NCBI RefSeq assembly: GCF_036373705.1
Contig: NC_089856.1
Location: 5,001 to 69,000, forward strand
Source of the DNA: Amia ocellicauda
Lineage: Eukaryota; Chordata; Actinopteri; Amiiformes; Amiidae
DNA length: 64,000 nucleotides
Direction of reading: 5' to 3'
Part shown: positions 9,985 to 20,990 of the stretch, one piece after another
Position numbering within the stretch: the stretch's first letter is position 1
How the letters are laid out: each line of letters opens with the position of its first letter
Made by a program: the position numbers and the translations under genes
The notes under the pieces: generated by a model
Told to the model about the DNA's origin: nothing
The model's input: the letters and a program-made list of their open reading frames with translations, nothing else
The model's database searches: none

Positions 9985-11252
9985 CTTCCTACACCCCAAA
10001 AAATTAAACTTCAATTTCAAGCAATTCATTCAGCTCAATCACAACCCCCAATTTTACAAGTCAAAAAAATAAATAATAAGTCGAATCCCAAACTTACTCC
10101 TTAACCCTAAATACAAAACTACAACCTACCCTCTACCCCTTAATGTAGTCCCAAAATTTAATCTAAAATTTAAAAACTTAGCCCCAAAACCCAACCCTAA
10201 CCTAACCTCAGACCCAACCCCAAAAACCCAACAAGGCCATCAAACTTAATCTCCAACCCAAATTTTAGACCCAATCCCTAAACTTTATCACCTAATTCAA
10301 TCTCACAATTTAATTAGGACCTCAAACTTAACCCCGAAATTTTACTCCTAAAACTCAACCCAAAAATACAATTAGACTAATTAAACTCAACACCTAACCT
10401 TAACTTAAGACTCAAACCCCAAACTTAACCCTTAAACTCAACCCTAAAATACAATTACCCCACAATTTAACTAGGCACTCAAACCTACCCCTAAACCCAA
10501 TCCCTAAACCTAACCCTTAAACTCAACCCCCAACCCTAACCCCAACCCTAACCCCAACCCTAACCCCAACCCTAAATTTAACCCCTAAATTTAACTTCAA
10601 ATATGAATAACCCATAATTTAATTAGGCCTTCAAGCTTAAACCTACCCCTGAACCTAAACCCTAAACCTATCCCTTAAACTTAACCCTTAAACTCAACCC
10701 TAAAATAACCCCAACCCTAACCCTATCCCTTAAACTTAACCCTTAAACTCAACCCTAAAATAACCCCAACCCTAACCCTAAAATATAATTAGCCCACAAT
10801 TTAACTAGGCACTCAAACCAACCTCTAAACCCAATCCCTAAACCTAACCATTATTCAAATGTAACCCTCAATCCTATCCCCAATAATCAATTTCACAACT
10901 TATCCTTAAATTTATTCCCCATAACTTATTCCCCCCCAAAACAAAACCCAGACTCCCTTAAAAACCTAGGTAATAGACTTCCAGACTCCATAATTAAATT
11001 TTAATCCCAATTCCAAACATTCCCCTTACTTTTAAGACGTATTCTTGTACATACAAACTTCACATCATTCAATTACACCACATCTCATCCCACTGAATTA
11101 CCTTAACAAAACAGACTATAGAACGAATACTTTCGGATGCATCTTTTAAGGACACAACAATAGCCTCAACACCTGTGAGTGCCAGTGCACTTGAGGATGT
11201 CAGAGGAACCAAAGGTTTGATTCACCTGACAACCTCAATAACCTATTTTTTT
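9985..11252 (+). other. PLE copy 2 3' UTR and right pseudo-LTR, telomere-like
   Basis: About 1.27 kb with no gene. Like 3,248-4,515 it consists mostly of decayed CCCTAA-type repeats. The terminal block 11,115-11,252 (CTATAGAACG through CCTATTTTTTTAA) is followed at once by pure telomeric repeats. The same terminal block recurs at 4,378-4,515, 5,275-5,410, 11,317-11,452, 17,015-17,150 and, more diverged, 17,984-18,120. Confidence 0.8.
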
Positions 11253-11318
11253 AACCCTAACCCTAACCCTAACCCTAACCCTAACCCTAACCCTAACCCT
11301 AACCCTAACCCTAACCCT
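11253..11318 (+). repeat. (CCCTAA)n telomeric repeat between PLE copies 2 and 3
   Basis: About 11 uninterrupted CCCTAA units following the T run that ends copy 2. The right end merges into CCCTATAGAACG, the start of the short pseudo-LTR of copy 3. It is purer than the 4,516-4,720 run. Confidence 0.95.
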
Positions 11319-11744
11319 ATAGAACGAATACTATCAGATGCATCTTTTAAGGACACAACAATAGCCTCAACACCTGTGAGTGCCAGTGCACTTGAGGATG
11401 TCAGAGGAACCAAAGGTTTGATTCACCTGACAACCTCAATAACCTATTTTTTTAAACCTAACCAGCCAGTGCCACCAGGTTAGGCTACATGATAAGTCAA
11501 CAAAATTCAAGAAATGTTCAAATGATTGATACAGAAGAATTATACAGTTTGTTTCCTTTTGCAGATTATATTAAGATCAGGAGGTCAATTACACCTTTAA
11601 AAAGGGAATAAGAAAGACCAAAGCACAATGGGTACTTCATTTATTCAAAGGAGCAAATCCCATAGTGCATTATGAAGACCTAAAACTGCAGGATAATAAC
11701 TGCAAATCACCAATATACTCACCTTCTATTACGGGAATTATATA

Positions 11745-11782
11745 GCACTTGAAAAAGCCTAGCAATTGGCGAAACGTCGTGC
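11745..11782 (+). ncRNA. Hammerhead-ribozyme-like motif, PLE copy 3
   Basis: Same arrangement as in copy 2: GCAC, TTGAAAA, GCC with a loop to GGC, GAAA, CGTC, GTGC. The only change is in the stem II loop (TAGCAATT instead of TAACAATT). Both core deviations, U at position 3 and A at position 8, are shared with copy 2, so they predate the split of the copies. Confidence 0.58.
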
Positions 11783-12297
11783 AAATTCACCAAAAGATCA
11801 GGAGAAGAAGATCAACTTCAACCAACCCGGGTTGGAGAACAGTGGCTGGAGCGCTACGGCCACCAACACATTCATACTGTTATTTTCTGCAAACTCGGAT
11901 ACAGAACGGACAACACACCGGATACCAGGACTTGGAAGACTTTCAATGGAATTACAAGGGTAGGAATTGGACTTATTTACTCTTGCTTTTAAACCCAAAA
12001 CCGGAAAAAAGTCATCCTACCTATGTACGATATATTGATGCATTTTGTATGACTTTTCTTTTATCTGTATTACTCCTGTATATTTTTGTTTTAAAAGACT
12101 GTTTTATGCTCTGTTTTTAGGATATTTTAAGCACATCATACTGAGGTTTCTTAAAGAACAACAATAGCAGAGCCTTTGTTTTTACTAGCTGGAGCAATTT
12201 GTTAATGCTAACTACAACATTATTTTTTCCTTTTTTTTATAACCATTAATACATAAATTGTCATACTATATAGTATTGTATCCTATCTACAAACACT

Positions 12298-13761
12298 ATG
12301 GACAGAACACAAATGGTTAAACATTTCTACAAAATTATACAGATTAGTCATCACCTAACAATAACAAATAGTGCTATTTATCAAGACAAATTACCAATAG
12401 CCTTCCAAAGACAAACTAAAATACTAGGACAGTACATCAAACCTGCTATCCCTACATTTGATACTTTAGAACTACTGACAGCTAACGCAATTAATTGGAT
12501 GCACACAAATTTACAGATATTGCAAGTACATTATGAAAATGCATTAAACACATTACTAGAAGACATTCTACAATACAAAGGAACGAACTGGAAAGATAAA
12601 CTGGACCAAGCTATGACATGGGCAAAACGAAATTATGGAAATAGATTAAAGCCAGAAATTCTACATAAAACCAAGCACCGAATTGAAATCCTCCTAACTA
12701 ATCAAACACAAATCGCATCAACAAATGGATTAATAGACACACAGAATGTTCATTCACAACTAAGTAATCAGTTTGCTCCTTTAGCCACACTAGAACCCAA
12801 CCTATCTACACAGAGACCCAAAACTGCTAGATTCTACAGTAATGTGGTAGTCTCGGATTCACAAGGCATTCACTCGTCCCCTATAGAAGAAACTCCTATC
12901 CCTACAAGACTATCATATTCTAGTCCCTTGCTCCCACACAATATACCCAAACCAAGACCAACCATAATATCAACCCCAATAGAAGAAAACCCCAGCCTCC
13001 CTAGACTACCATATACTAGCCCCTTACCTCCCCGAACCATAGCCAAACCTAGACAAACCACAATACCAGCCCAGATACACCACTCTACAACAAATATGAT
13101 TCCACTGGACAGCCTCATAATAGACACAAGTAATATTGACGCAGATCAGGATAATACTGATGGAACAGATTCACAATTCGAAAACAATGATAGCCTCAAT
13201 ACAACACCACCTCATGAAAATACACGATATACGGTTCATAGACACCCAAACACAGAGAGAAAACTAACAGATTGGCATTTAACTACAACAAAACCGATAG
13301 TAATCATAGGGGATTCCAATTTGGATACCATAGGGCAACATAATAATTCACATATACAAATCGATAGCTACCCAGGAGCCAAATTTATACATGCTGCCAG
13401 TATTCTAGAACGCACAGCCCTCAATAAGGAAGTACAACATCTAATCCTTTCATTTGGAATCAATAACAGGGACCAAAAAGTAAAAGAAACCGCAATTAAG
13501 CAATTACAGAAAATGGTTCGAACAGCAGAAATAAAATTTCCTCGGGCACAGATACATATCCCTATGATCAACTTTTCAACTCATCTGGAGGAACATACAC
13601 AAAACAACATTAGAGAAATAAACTCATAAATAATGAACAATTACAATAATATCACGTCAATAGACCCAACAACATATAGAACTCTCTCCGATGACATCCA
13701 CTGGACTACCCAAACAGCACAAACAATCCTATACCACTGGATAAGGCATTTAAACTTATAA
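12298..13761 (+). pseudogene. PLE ORF1 copy 3, premature stop
   Basis: Collinear with ORF1 of copy 2, with a few missense changes (for example N to H near residue 151 and P to L near 275). A C-to-A change at 13,629 turns a Tyr codon into TAA (13,627-13,629), cutting the protein to 443 residues. This removes the D-x-x-H block of the SGNH domain, and translation would stop before the frameshift heptamer at 13,749-13,755. The GDSN and GINN blocks are intact. Confidence 0.88.
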
Positions 13762-15962
13762 ATCCTGTGAGCACAAACATTTCAGTGAACAGGAACACTA
13801 CAGAATTAATACAACAGGACACACCTAACATATTGAACTTATCCAGAATATTCAGATTAAATATGGAACAGAGGAATCTCTTAAACAAAGGGCTTTCCTT
13901 TGTCCCGACCCCCGACCTTATTTTTTCTACACAGCTTAAAGCAGACATACAAAAAAATCATCGTAGATTAAAATTAGCAGATTTCTTTAAGGATACACAA
14001 CATTCACCTAGACCTTTTATTCCCAAATCAACTTGGGAACCAAAAAATAATCAAATACATCCACATATAAGACAACTAATAATAACAGACCAAAATTACA
14101 GCTACAATATACAATACAGTCAAGATAACCGCTTGGATAACCTAACACAGGGGGAAAGGAGAGCTTTACAACAATTACAAAAAAATAAGAACATTATTAT
14201 AAAACCAGTGGATAAAAGGGGCAGAATAGTAATTATGGACAAAACACAATATCTAACAGAAGCATATAGACAACTAGACAATACAGAACATTATCAACAA
14301 TTAACAGAACCCATTTATTTACAAAATCAAATATACATACGGGACATATTACAGACCCTTAGACATACACAATACATCAATAACAAACAGGAACAATATT
14401 TAAGAGGGACCAATGCACCCAGACCAAGACAATTTTATCTACTTCCAAAAATTCACAAACACCCTTCCACATGGACCATTCCCTATCAAATCCCCACTGG
14501 TAGACCCATAGTATCAGATTGTAACAGCGAAACATACCACATTGCGGAATACATTGACCATTTCCTTAACCCCATCTCGCAAAAACACCCCAGTTATATA
14601 AAAGACACCTATGACTTCATCAACAAAATAAAATGCATAATAGTACCACATGATGCCTGGCTCTTCTCCATTGATGTCACAAATCTCTACACTAACATAG
14701 ATACAATAACAGGTTTAAACACAGTCTCAAAATGGTTCAAACTTTATCCAGACATCAACAGACCAGACAACCAAATCCTACAATTATTACAAATTAGCCT
14801 AGAAAGAAATGACTTTGAATTCAATAACAAATACTTTTTACAAATAAAGGGCACAGCTATGGGAAAAAGGTTTGCACCAGCATATGCTAATATCTATATG
14901 GCTGACTGGGAACAGACGATACTAGAACAATGTACACTGCTACCTACCCACTACTACAGATTTTTAGATGACATTTGGGGAATCTGGCCCCATCCTTTAA
15001 CAGAATTCAACCCTTTTATACAGAAACTCAATCACCATCACCCTCACATTAAAGTAACGAGCACCATTCACAAGACCGAAATTAATTTTCTGGACACTTG
15101 CACTTATAAAGGTCCACAATTTTTGACACAGTTTCCATCCAAAGCACACCTTTTAAAGGTCTTATCAAATCACAGTTATTAAGATTTCACCGCATCTGCA
15201 CAGAAGACACAGAATTCAAGAAGGCCACCAATACACTATTTACAGCACTCTACAAGAGAGGGTACAGTAGAACCTTCCTCAGGAACATTAAAAAAAACAT
15301 TTTTGCAACCTAAAATTAAAGACAATAAAACTATTATACCTCTAATCACTACTTATTCCCAATATACAGTTCAAATCAACAACTCCATTAAACTAAACTT
15401 TCAAAAACAACAATCCAGACACCAGATACTCCCAAATCACAAAATAATATCTGCATATCGGAAAAACAAAAGTCTACATAACCTACTAGTCCATAGTAAA
15501 TGCCAAAACACCAACCGAAAACCCAAGTCTAAACCAACCTACTTCCGTCAGCTGGCCTATATCACCAATACAAGCAATAAAACTACATTCAAGTTACAGT
15601 CAGGCATCACACATAAAACAAAAAATGCAATATACCTCATTCAATATAAAACTTGCAATTTAAAATACATCGGAGAGACTAAAAACCAGATTAGTACTAG
15701 AATAGGTCAACACATTTATAATATTAACAAACAAAAGGATAGACACACACATTTAGTGCAACACTTCATAGAACATCACACACAACAAATGACAGTTACA
15801 GGTCTAGAAACTAATCATAATTGGAATACAATGCAACGACAAATAAGAGAGAGACACTGGATTCACAAACTAAATACAATTTACCCATTAGGACTCAATG
15901 AAAGATTTAAAACAAACACACAAAAAATCCCAGTAGTTGCCCTTAGACCTACCCACATTTAA
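13755..15962 (+). pseudogene. PLE ORF2 copy 3, internal deletion and frameshifts
   Basis: The reverse transcriptase part is open to 15,182 and keeps motif A and FLDD. At about 15,125 a 65-bp segment present in copy 2 (9,086-9,150) is missing, with GA at both edges. Two further one-base gains follow, at the T run near 15,153 and the A run near 15,297. The GIY-YIG part is open again from 15,303 to 15,962. One Cys of the nuclease region (codon tgt in copy 2) is Tyr here (tat, near 15,645). This copy cannot make a full-length product. Confidence 0.9.
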
Positions 15963-17150
15963 CTTCCTACACCCCAAAAAATTAAACTTCAATTTCAAGC
16001 AATTCATTCAGCTCAATCACAACCCCCAATTTTATAAGTCAAAAAATAAATAATAAGTCGAATCCCAAACTTACTCCTTAACCCTAAATACAAAACTACA
16101 ACCTACCCTCTACCCCTTAATGTAGTCCCAAAATTTAATCTAAAACTTAAAAACTTAGCCCCAAAACCCAACCCTAACCTAACCTCAGACCCAACCCCAA
16201 AAACCCAACAAGGCCATCAAACTTAATCTCTTACCCAAATTTTAGACCCAATCCCTAAACTTTATCACCTAATTCAATCTCACAATTTAATTAGGCCCTC
16301 AAATTTAACCCCGAAATTTAACTCCTAAAATTCAACCCAAAAATACAATTAGACTAATTAAACTCAACACCTAACCTTAACTTAAGACTCAAACCCCAAA
16401 CTTAACCCTTAAACTCAACCCTAAAATACAATTACCCCACAATTTAACTAGGCACTCAAACCTACCCCTAAACCTAACCCTTAAACTCAACCCCTAACCC
16501 CAACCCTAACCCCAACCCTAACCCTAACCCCAACCCCAACCCCAACCCTAAATTTAACCCCTAAATTTAACCTCAAATATGAATAACCCATAATTTAATT
16601 AGGCCTTCAAGCTTAAACCTACCCCTGAACCTAAACCCTAAACCTATCCCTTAAACTTAACCCTTAAACTCAACCCTAAAATATAATTAGCCCACAATTT
16701 AACTAGGCACTCAAACCAACCTCTAAACCCAATCCCCAAACCTAACCATTATTCAAATGTAACCCTCAATCCTATCCCCAATAATCAATTTCACAACTTA
16801 TCCTTAAATTTATTCCCCATAACTTATTCCCCCCCAAAACAAAACCCAGACTCCCTTAAAAACCTAGGTAATAGACTTCCAGACTCCATAATTAAATTTT
16901 AATCCCAATTCCAAACATTCCCCTTACTTTTAAGACGTATTCTTGTACATACAAACTTCACATCATTCAATTACACCACATCTCATCCCACTGAATTACC
17001 TTAACAAAACAGACTATAGAACGAATACTTTCAGATGCATCTTTTAAGGACACAACAATAGCCTCAACACCTGTGAGTGCCAGTGCACTTGAGGATGTCA
17101 GAGGAACCAAAGGTTTGATTCACCTGACAACCTCAATAACCTATTTTTTT
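15963..17150 (+). other. PLE copy 3 3' UTR, telomere-like
   Basis: About 1.19 kb without genes, the same decayed CCCTAA-type sequence as the other copies but slightly shorter. It ends in the terminal block 17,015-17,150 and the T run. Confidence 0.78.
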
Positions 17151-17200
17151 AACCCTAACCCTAACCCTTACCCTAACTCTAACCCTAACCCCTTACCCTA
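17151..17200 (+). repeat. Short degenerate telomeric repeat right of PLE copy 3
   Basis: About 50 bp of CCCTAA with several changed units (CCCTTA, CTCTAA, CCCCTTA). It is the shortest and most decayed of the three inter-element telomeric runs, in keeping with being the oldest. Confidence 0.8.
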
Positions 17201-18134
17201 GCCCAATAATACAATTAGACCAATTAAACTCAACACCTAACCTTAACTTAAGACTCAAACCCTAAACTTAACCCCTAAACTCAACCCTAAAATACAATTA
17301 GCCCACAATTTAACTAGGCACTCAACCCAACCCCTAAACCCAACCCCTAAACCCAACCCTTAAACTTAACCCCTATACTCAACCCTAAAATACAATTAGA
17401 CCCAATAACTTAACACCTAACCGTAAGACTCAACCCTTAAATTCAACCCCTAAATTTAACCCCTAAAGTTAAGATCAAATATGAATAACCCATAATTTAA
17501 TTAGGCCCTCAAACTTAAACCTACCCCCAAACTTAAACCCTAAACCTAACCCTTAAACTCAACCTTAAAACGCAATTAGACCCTAACATTTAACACCTAA
17601 CCTTAACTTAAGACTCAACCCTAAAATACAACTCCTAAATTCAACCCCACAACTCAACCCTAAACCTAAGCAGGTATTCAAATGCAACCCTCAATCCTAT
17701 CCCCAAAAATCAATTTCACTACTTATCCTTAAAATTAATCCCCATAACTTATTCCCTAGAAACCTACATATAACATCTCAACCTCATTCCCACCCCCCAA
17801 AACGAAACCCAACCTCCCTTAAAAACCTAGGCAATAGACTTCCAGACTCCATAACTAAATTTTACATTTTAATCCCAATTCTTAACATTCCCCCTACTTT
17901 CAAAACGTATTCTTGTACATACAAACTTCACATCATTCAATTACACGACATCTCATCCCACTGAATTACCTTAACAAAACAGACTGTAAAATGAATTCTT
18001 TGGATGCATCTTTTAAGGATACAATAATAGCCTCAACAGCTGTGAGTGCCAGTGCACTTGAGGAAGTCAGAGGAACCAAAGGTTTGATTCACCTGACATC
18101 CTCAAAAACCTATAATTTTAAACCTAACCCTAAC
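17201..18134 (+). mobile_element. PLE copy 4: old 5'-truncated 3' end
   Basis: This parallels the 3' UTR of copy 3 with many differences and contains no ORF1 or ORF2. It ends with a diverged terminal block (about 17,984-18,120) in which the T run reads TATAATTTTAAA. That is followed by AACCTAACCCTAAC and then directly by unit sequence at 18,135. It is best read as a 5'-truncated, older insertion at the base of the array. Confidence 0.75.
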
Positions 18135-18375
18135 GTTTTTATAGAGCTTATTGAAATGTTAATATTGTTTTTCCAGAAACAAGAATTTATAATATGATTT
18201 CAAGGAGGCACCAGCTTACCTTATTCAATGCTTCAAATAACTGAAATCAATGTTGATAGAAAATGTGTGCTTTCCTTACTTTTTACATTAACAATAGAAA
18301 CAACCAAAGTGTTTATAGGCAACATTGAAACATCAATGCCACAGGCTACAGGAGCCACATTATTATTATTATTAT

Positions 18376-20832
18376 CCCTTTCCCTCCCCTCCCTCCCCAC
18401 TCCACCCACTCCCACTGTCACCTTCCACTGTAATCTCCGCTCTGTCTCCCCTCCACCCTTGCCTCCACTGCCCTCACTCTCTTACCTTCCATTGACTGTT
18501 TTTCCCATCTATCTGTCACCTGTGCTACCTCCTCTTTGTTCTCCTCCCTCACCTCCTCCCTTGACTCTCTCTGTCCTCTCACGTCTCGTCCTGCCCGTCT
18601 CTCCCCTCCTCAGCCTTGGCTCTCTGCTGTTCTCCGTGCAACCCGAACTAGTCTGCGTGCCACCGAACAGAAGTGGAAAAGGACCAAACTCCCAGCTGCC
18701 CTCGAACTCTACCGCTCTCTACTGTCCACATTCTCATCCTCTCTCACCTCAGCCAAGAAGTCTTACTTCCAATCTCTCTTCGAATCCACTGTCAACAACC
18801 CCCACAAACTCTTCTCCACCTTCTCCTCCCTCCTTGCCCCCCCTCCCCCTCCTCCTCCCCCATCTCTCACTGCTGATGATTTCGCCTCCTTCTTCTCCTC
18901 CAAGATTGCAGACATCCGCAGGCTCTTCAATACTCCACCCTCATCTCCCATCACACCGAAACCTCCCACCGATCAAGCTTCCTTTTCTTCATTCTCACCT
19001 CTCTCAGATGCTGAAGTTTCTGCTCTCCTCCTACGTCACAAACCTACAACGTGTGCCCTGGACCCTCTCCCTTCTCGTCTCTTCCAAGCAACCGCTCCTG
19101 ATCTTCTCCCCTTCATCTCCTCCCTACTCAACTCCTCACTCCTCTCTGGCTGTTTCCCCTCTGCATTTAAACAAGCTGCTGTCATCCCACAGGTCAAGAA
19201 ACCAACCCTTGATGCCACCTCTACTCAGAACTACTGCCCTGTCTCCCTACTCCCCTTCCTCTCCAAGACTCTCAAACGGGCGGTCCATCGTCAGCTCTCG
19301 GACTTTCTGTCCCAACACTCGCTCCTTGATCCTCTGCAATCCGGCTTCCGCACAGCTCACTCCACTGAGACGGCTCTCCTGGCTGTCACTGACTCCCTCA
19401 GCTGTGTTCGGGTGGCCTCCCTCTCCTCAGTCCTCATCCTCCTTGACCTCTCCGCAGCATTTGACACCGTTGATCACTCCATCCTCCTCTCCTGCCTCGC
19501 TGACCTTGGGATCTCTGGGACTGCTCTCACCTGGTTCTCCTCCTACCTCAGTGAACGGTCCTACCAAGTGACATGGCGAGGCTCCTCATCCACCCCCCAA
19601 CCTCTCCTCACAGGCGTTCCCCAAGGCTCCGTACTGGGCCCGCTCCTGTTCTCTCTCTACACTCTTTGCTTCCCACAGTTTCTCCTACCACTTCTACGCT
19701 GATGATGCCCAGATCTTCCTGACTTCGCCCTCTTCTGACCCTCTCATCCCCTCTCGCATCTCTTCCTGCTTGTCTGCTATTTCCGCCTGGATGCACTCGC
19801 ACCCCCTCAAGCTCAACCTCTCCAAATCGGATCTCCTCTTTTTCCCCCACTCTTCCTCACCTTCTGCTGACCTCCCCATCTCGATCCCCTTGGAATCCAT
19901 CACACTCTCTCCTTCTTCTTCCGATATAAATCTAGGAGTCACCCTCGATCCTGCACTCTCCTACACCCAGCACATCATCACGCTGACACGCACCTGTAGA
20001 TTCTTCCTGAGCAACATACACCGGATCCATCCCTTCCTCAATGACTACTCGACTCAGCTGGTTGTCCTGTCACTGGTCCTCTCCCACCTGGACTACTGCA
20101 ACTCCCTCCTGGCCGGCCTGCCTGCATCTACTACCCGCCCACTCCAGCTCATCCAGAACTCTGCGGCTCGTCTGGTATTCTCTCTGCCACGATTCGCACA
20201 TGGTACTCCACTGCTCCGCTCCCTCCACTGGCTCCAGAAAGCGGCATGCATTCAGTTCAAAACTTTGACCCTGACCTACTGCTGTCTCGACCACACTGTA
20301 CCAAGCTACATTCAGTCACTCGTCTCTCCATACATCCCCTCCAGACCACTGCGTTCCTCCAGTGCCAGAAGACTAACTCTGCCTCCTCTCCACTCTCCTT
20401 CCTCCAGAGCCCGCTCCTTCTCATCCCTTGCCCCTAAATGGTGGAACGACCTGCCCACCAAAGTCAAAACAGCAGAGTCCTTGACCTCATTCCGGCGCTA
20501 ACTCAAGACACATCTTTTCCGACAATACTTGTAATATTAGTCCTCAATCCCTGCTAGATAGCACTTCACAGGTTTTATTATGCTTCTCACGTTCTTGATT
20601 ATTTTCCTCCTTACTCCCTTCCCCGAAGCCCTTGACTGTAACCCTACATCTTGACAGCACTTAGCTTTCACCATCCAGGATGTAGGAAGTCTTTTACTGT
20701 ACTTTGAATTGCTGTTTTAGCTAAATTTAATTTGTAATTCATTGATGCCTTGTACTTCACTGTATTTTTGCACTTTGTTTGCACTTATGTCGTAAGTCCC
20801 CCTGGATAAGGGCATCTGCCAAGAAATAAAAC
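18376..20832 (+). mobile_element. L2-clade LINE, 5'-truncated, inserted in TTA microsatellite
   Basis: Present only in unit 1; other units have just the microsatellite at this place. It starts abruptly after (TTA)n and ends with the fish L2-type tail GTCCCCCTGGATAAGGGCAT followed by AATAAAACTATTAATAAT. It contains the linker and reverse transcriptase but no apurinic endonuclease domain, so it is 5'-truncated. Strong CT bias in the sequence produces spurious long frames. TTA/AAT runs on both sides hide any target duplication. Confidence 0.88.
18536..20501 (+). pseudogene. L2 reverse transcriptase, frameshifted
   Basis: The first part (18,536 to about 19,665) holds a Pro/Ser-rich linker, then [13 protein letters not shown] (motif A) and [13 protein letters not shown] (motif B). 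About 19,665-19,680 the frame shifts, so the catalytic Y-A-D-D (near 19,698) is in a different frame from motif B. The remainder continues as an open frame 19,770-20,501 with the L2 C-terminal region and a WWNDLP motif near its end. The catalytic residues are still encoded, but the product is split, so the copy is dead. Confidence 0.88.
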
Positions 20833-20869
20833 TATTAATAATAATAATAATAATAATTATTATTTATTA

Positions 20870-20919
<50 letters not shown>

Positions 20920-20920
20920 C
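20833..20920. repeat. AAT/TTA microsatellite in unit 1
   Basis: AAT repeats (L2 tail) pass into TTA repeats, interrupted by ATTTATT. The change of phase marks the join between the plus-strand L2 tail and the older microsatellite. Confidence 0.9.
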
Positions 20921-20990
20921 TATTTCTTAGCAGATGGCCTTATCCAGGGCAACAAAAAACAATGTGGGTCCCCAGAAATCAGCAAAGTGA
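20921..20990 (-). mobile_element. Minus-strand L2-type 3' tail, unit 1
   Basis: The segment CTTAGCAGATGGCCTTATCC and following CAGGGCAAC is the reverse complement of the L2 tail (GGATAAGGGC and CTGCCAAGAAATA). It is a short relic of an L2, or an L2-tailed SINE, inserted in the opposite direction. The same relic is in every unit. Confidence 0.7.

Larger units (their letters stand above)
4721..11252 (+). mobile_element. Penelope-like retroelement copy 2, apparently intact
   Basis: This is the only copy whose ORF1 and ORF2 are both uninterrupted. Order: left pseudo-LTR (4,721-5,410), leader with inverted repeat and hammerhead-like motif (5,411-6,256), ORF1, -1 frameshift signal, ORF2, and a 3' UTR ending in the same sequence as the left pseudo-LTR. 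Telomeric repeats flank both ends. Direct end repeats and head-to-tail tandem arrangement are typical of PLEs. The outer boundaries are approximate, because pseudo-LTR, 3' UTR and telomere repeats resemble each other. It could be active; nothing in the sequence shows that it is. Confidence 0.88.
11317..17150 (+). mobile_element. Penelope-like retroelement copy 3, defective
   Basis: Same layout as copy 2, offset 6,041 at the ORF1 start. Its left pseudo-LTR is short (11,317-11,452, about 136 bp). The leader, ORF1, ORF2 and 3' UTR follow. It carries more substitutions than copy 1 shows against copy 2, a nonsense codon in ORF1 and a 65-bp deletion plus frame changes in ORF2. It is bounded by telomeric repeats on both sides. 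Confidence 0.88.

Noticed and set aside
1-18134. DIRS/Ngaro-type element suggested by the SGNH domain
   Set aside because: ORF2 has PLE reverse transcriptase blocks and a GIY-YIG nuclease. No tyrosine recombinase or RNase H is seen.
18228-19571. 447-codon Pro/Ser/Leu-rich frame
   Set aside because: It is an out-of-frame reading of the CT-biased L2 element; the real reverse transcriptase motifs are in the overlapping frame.
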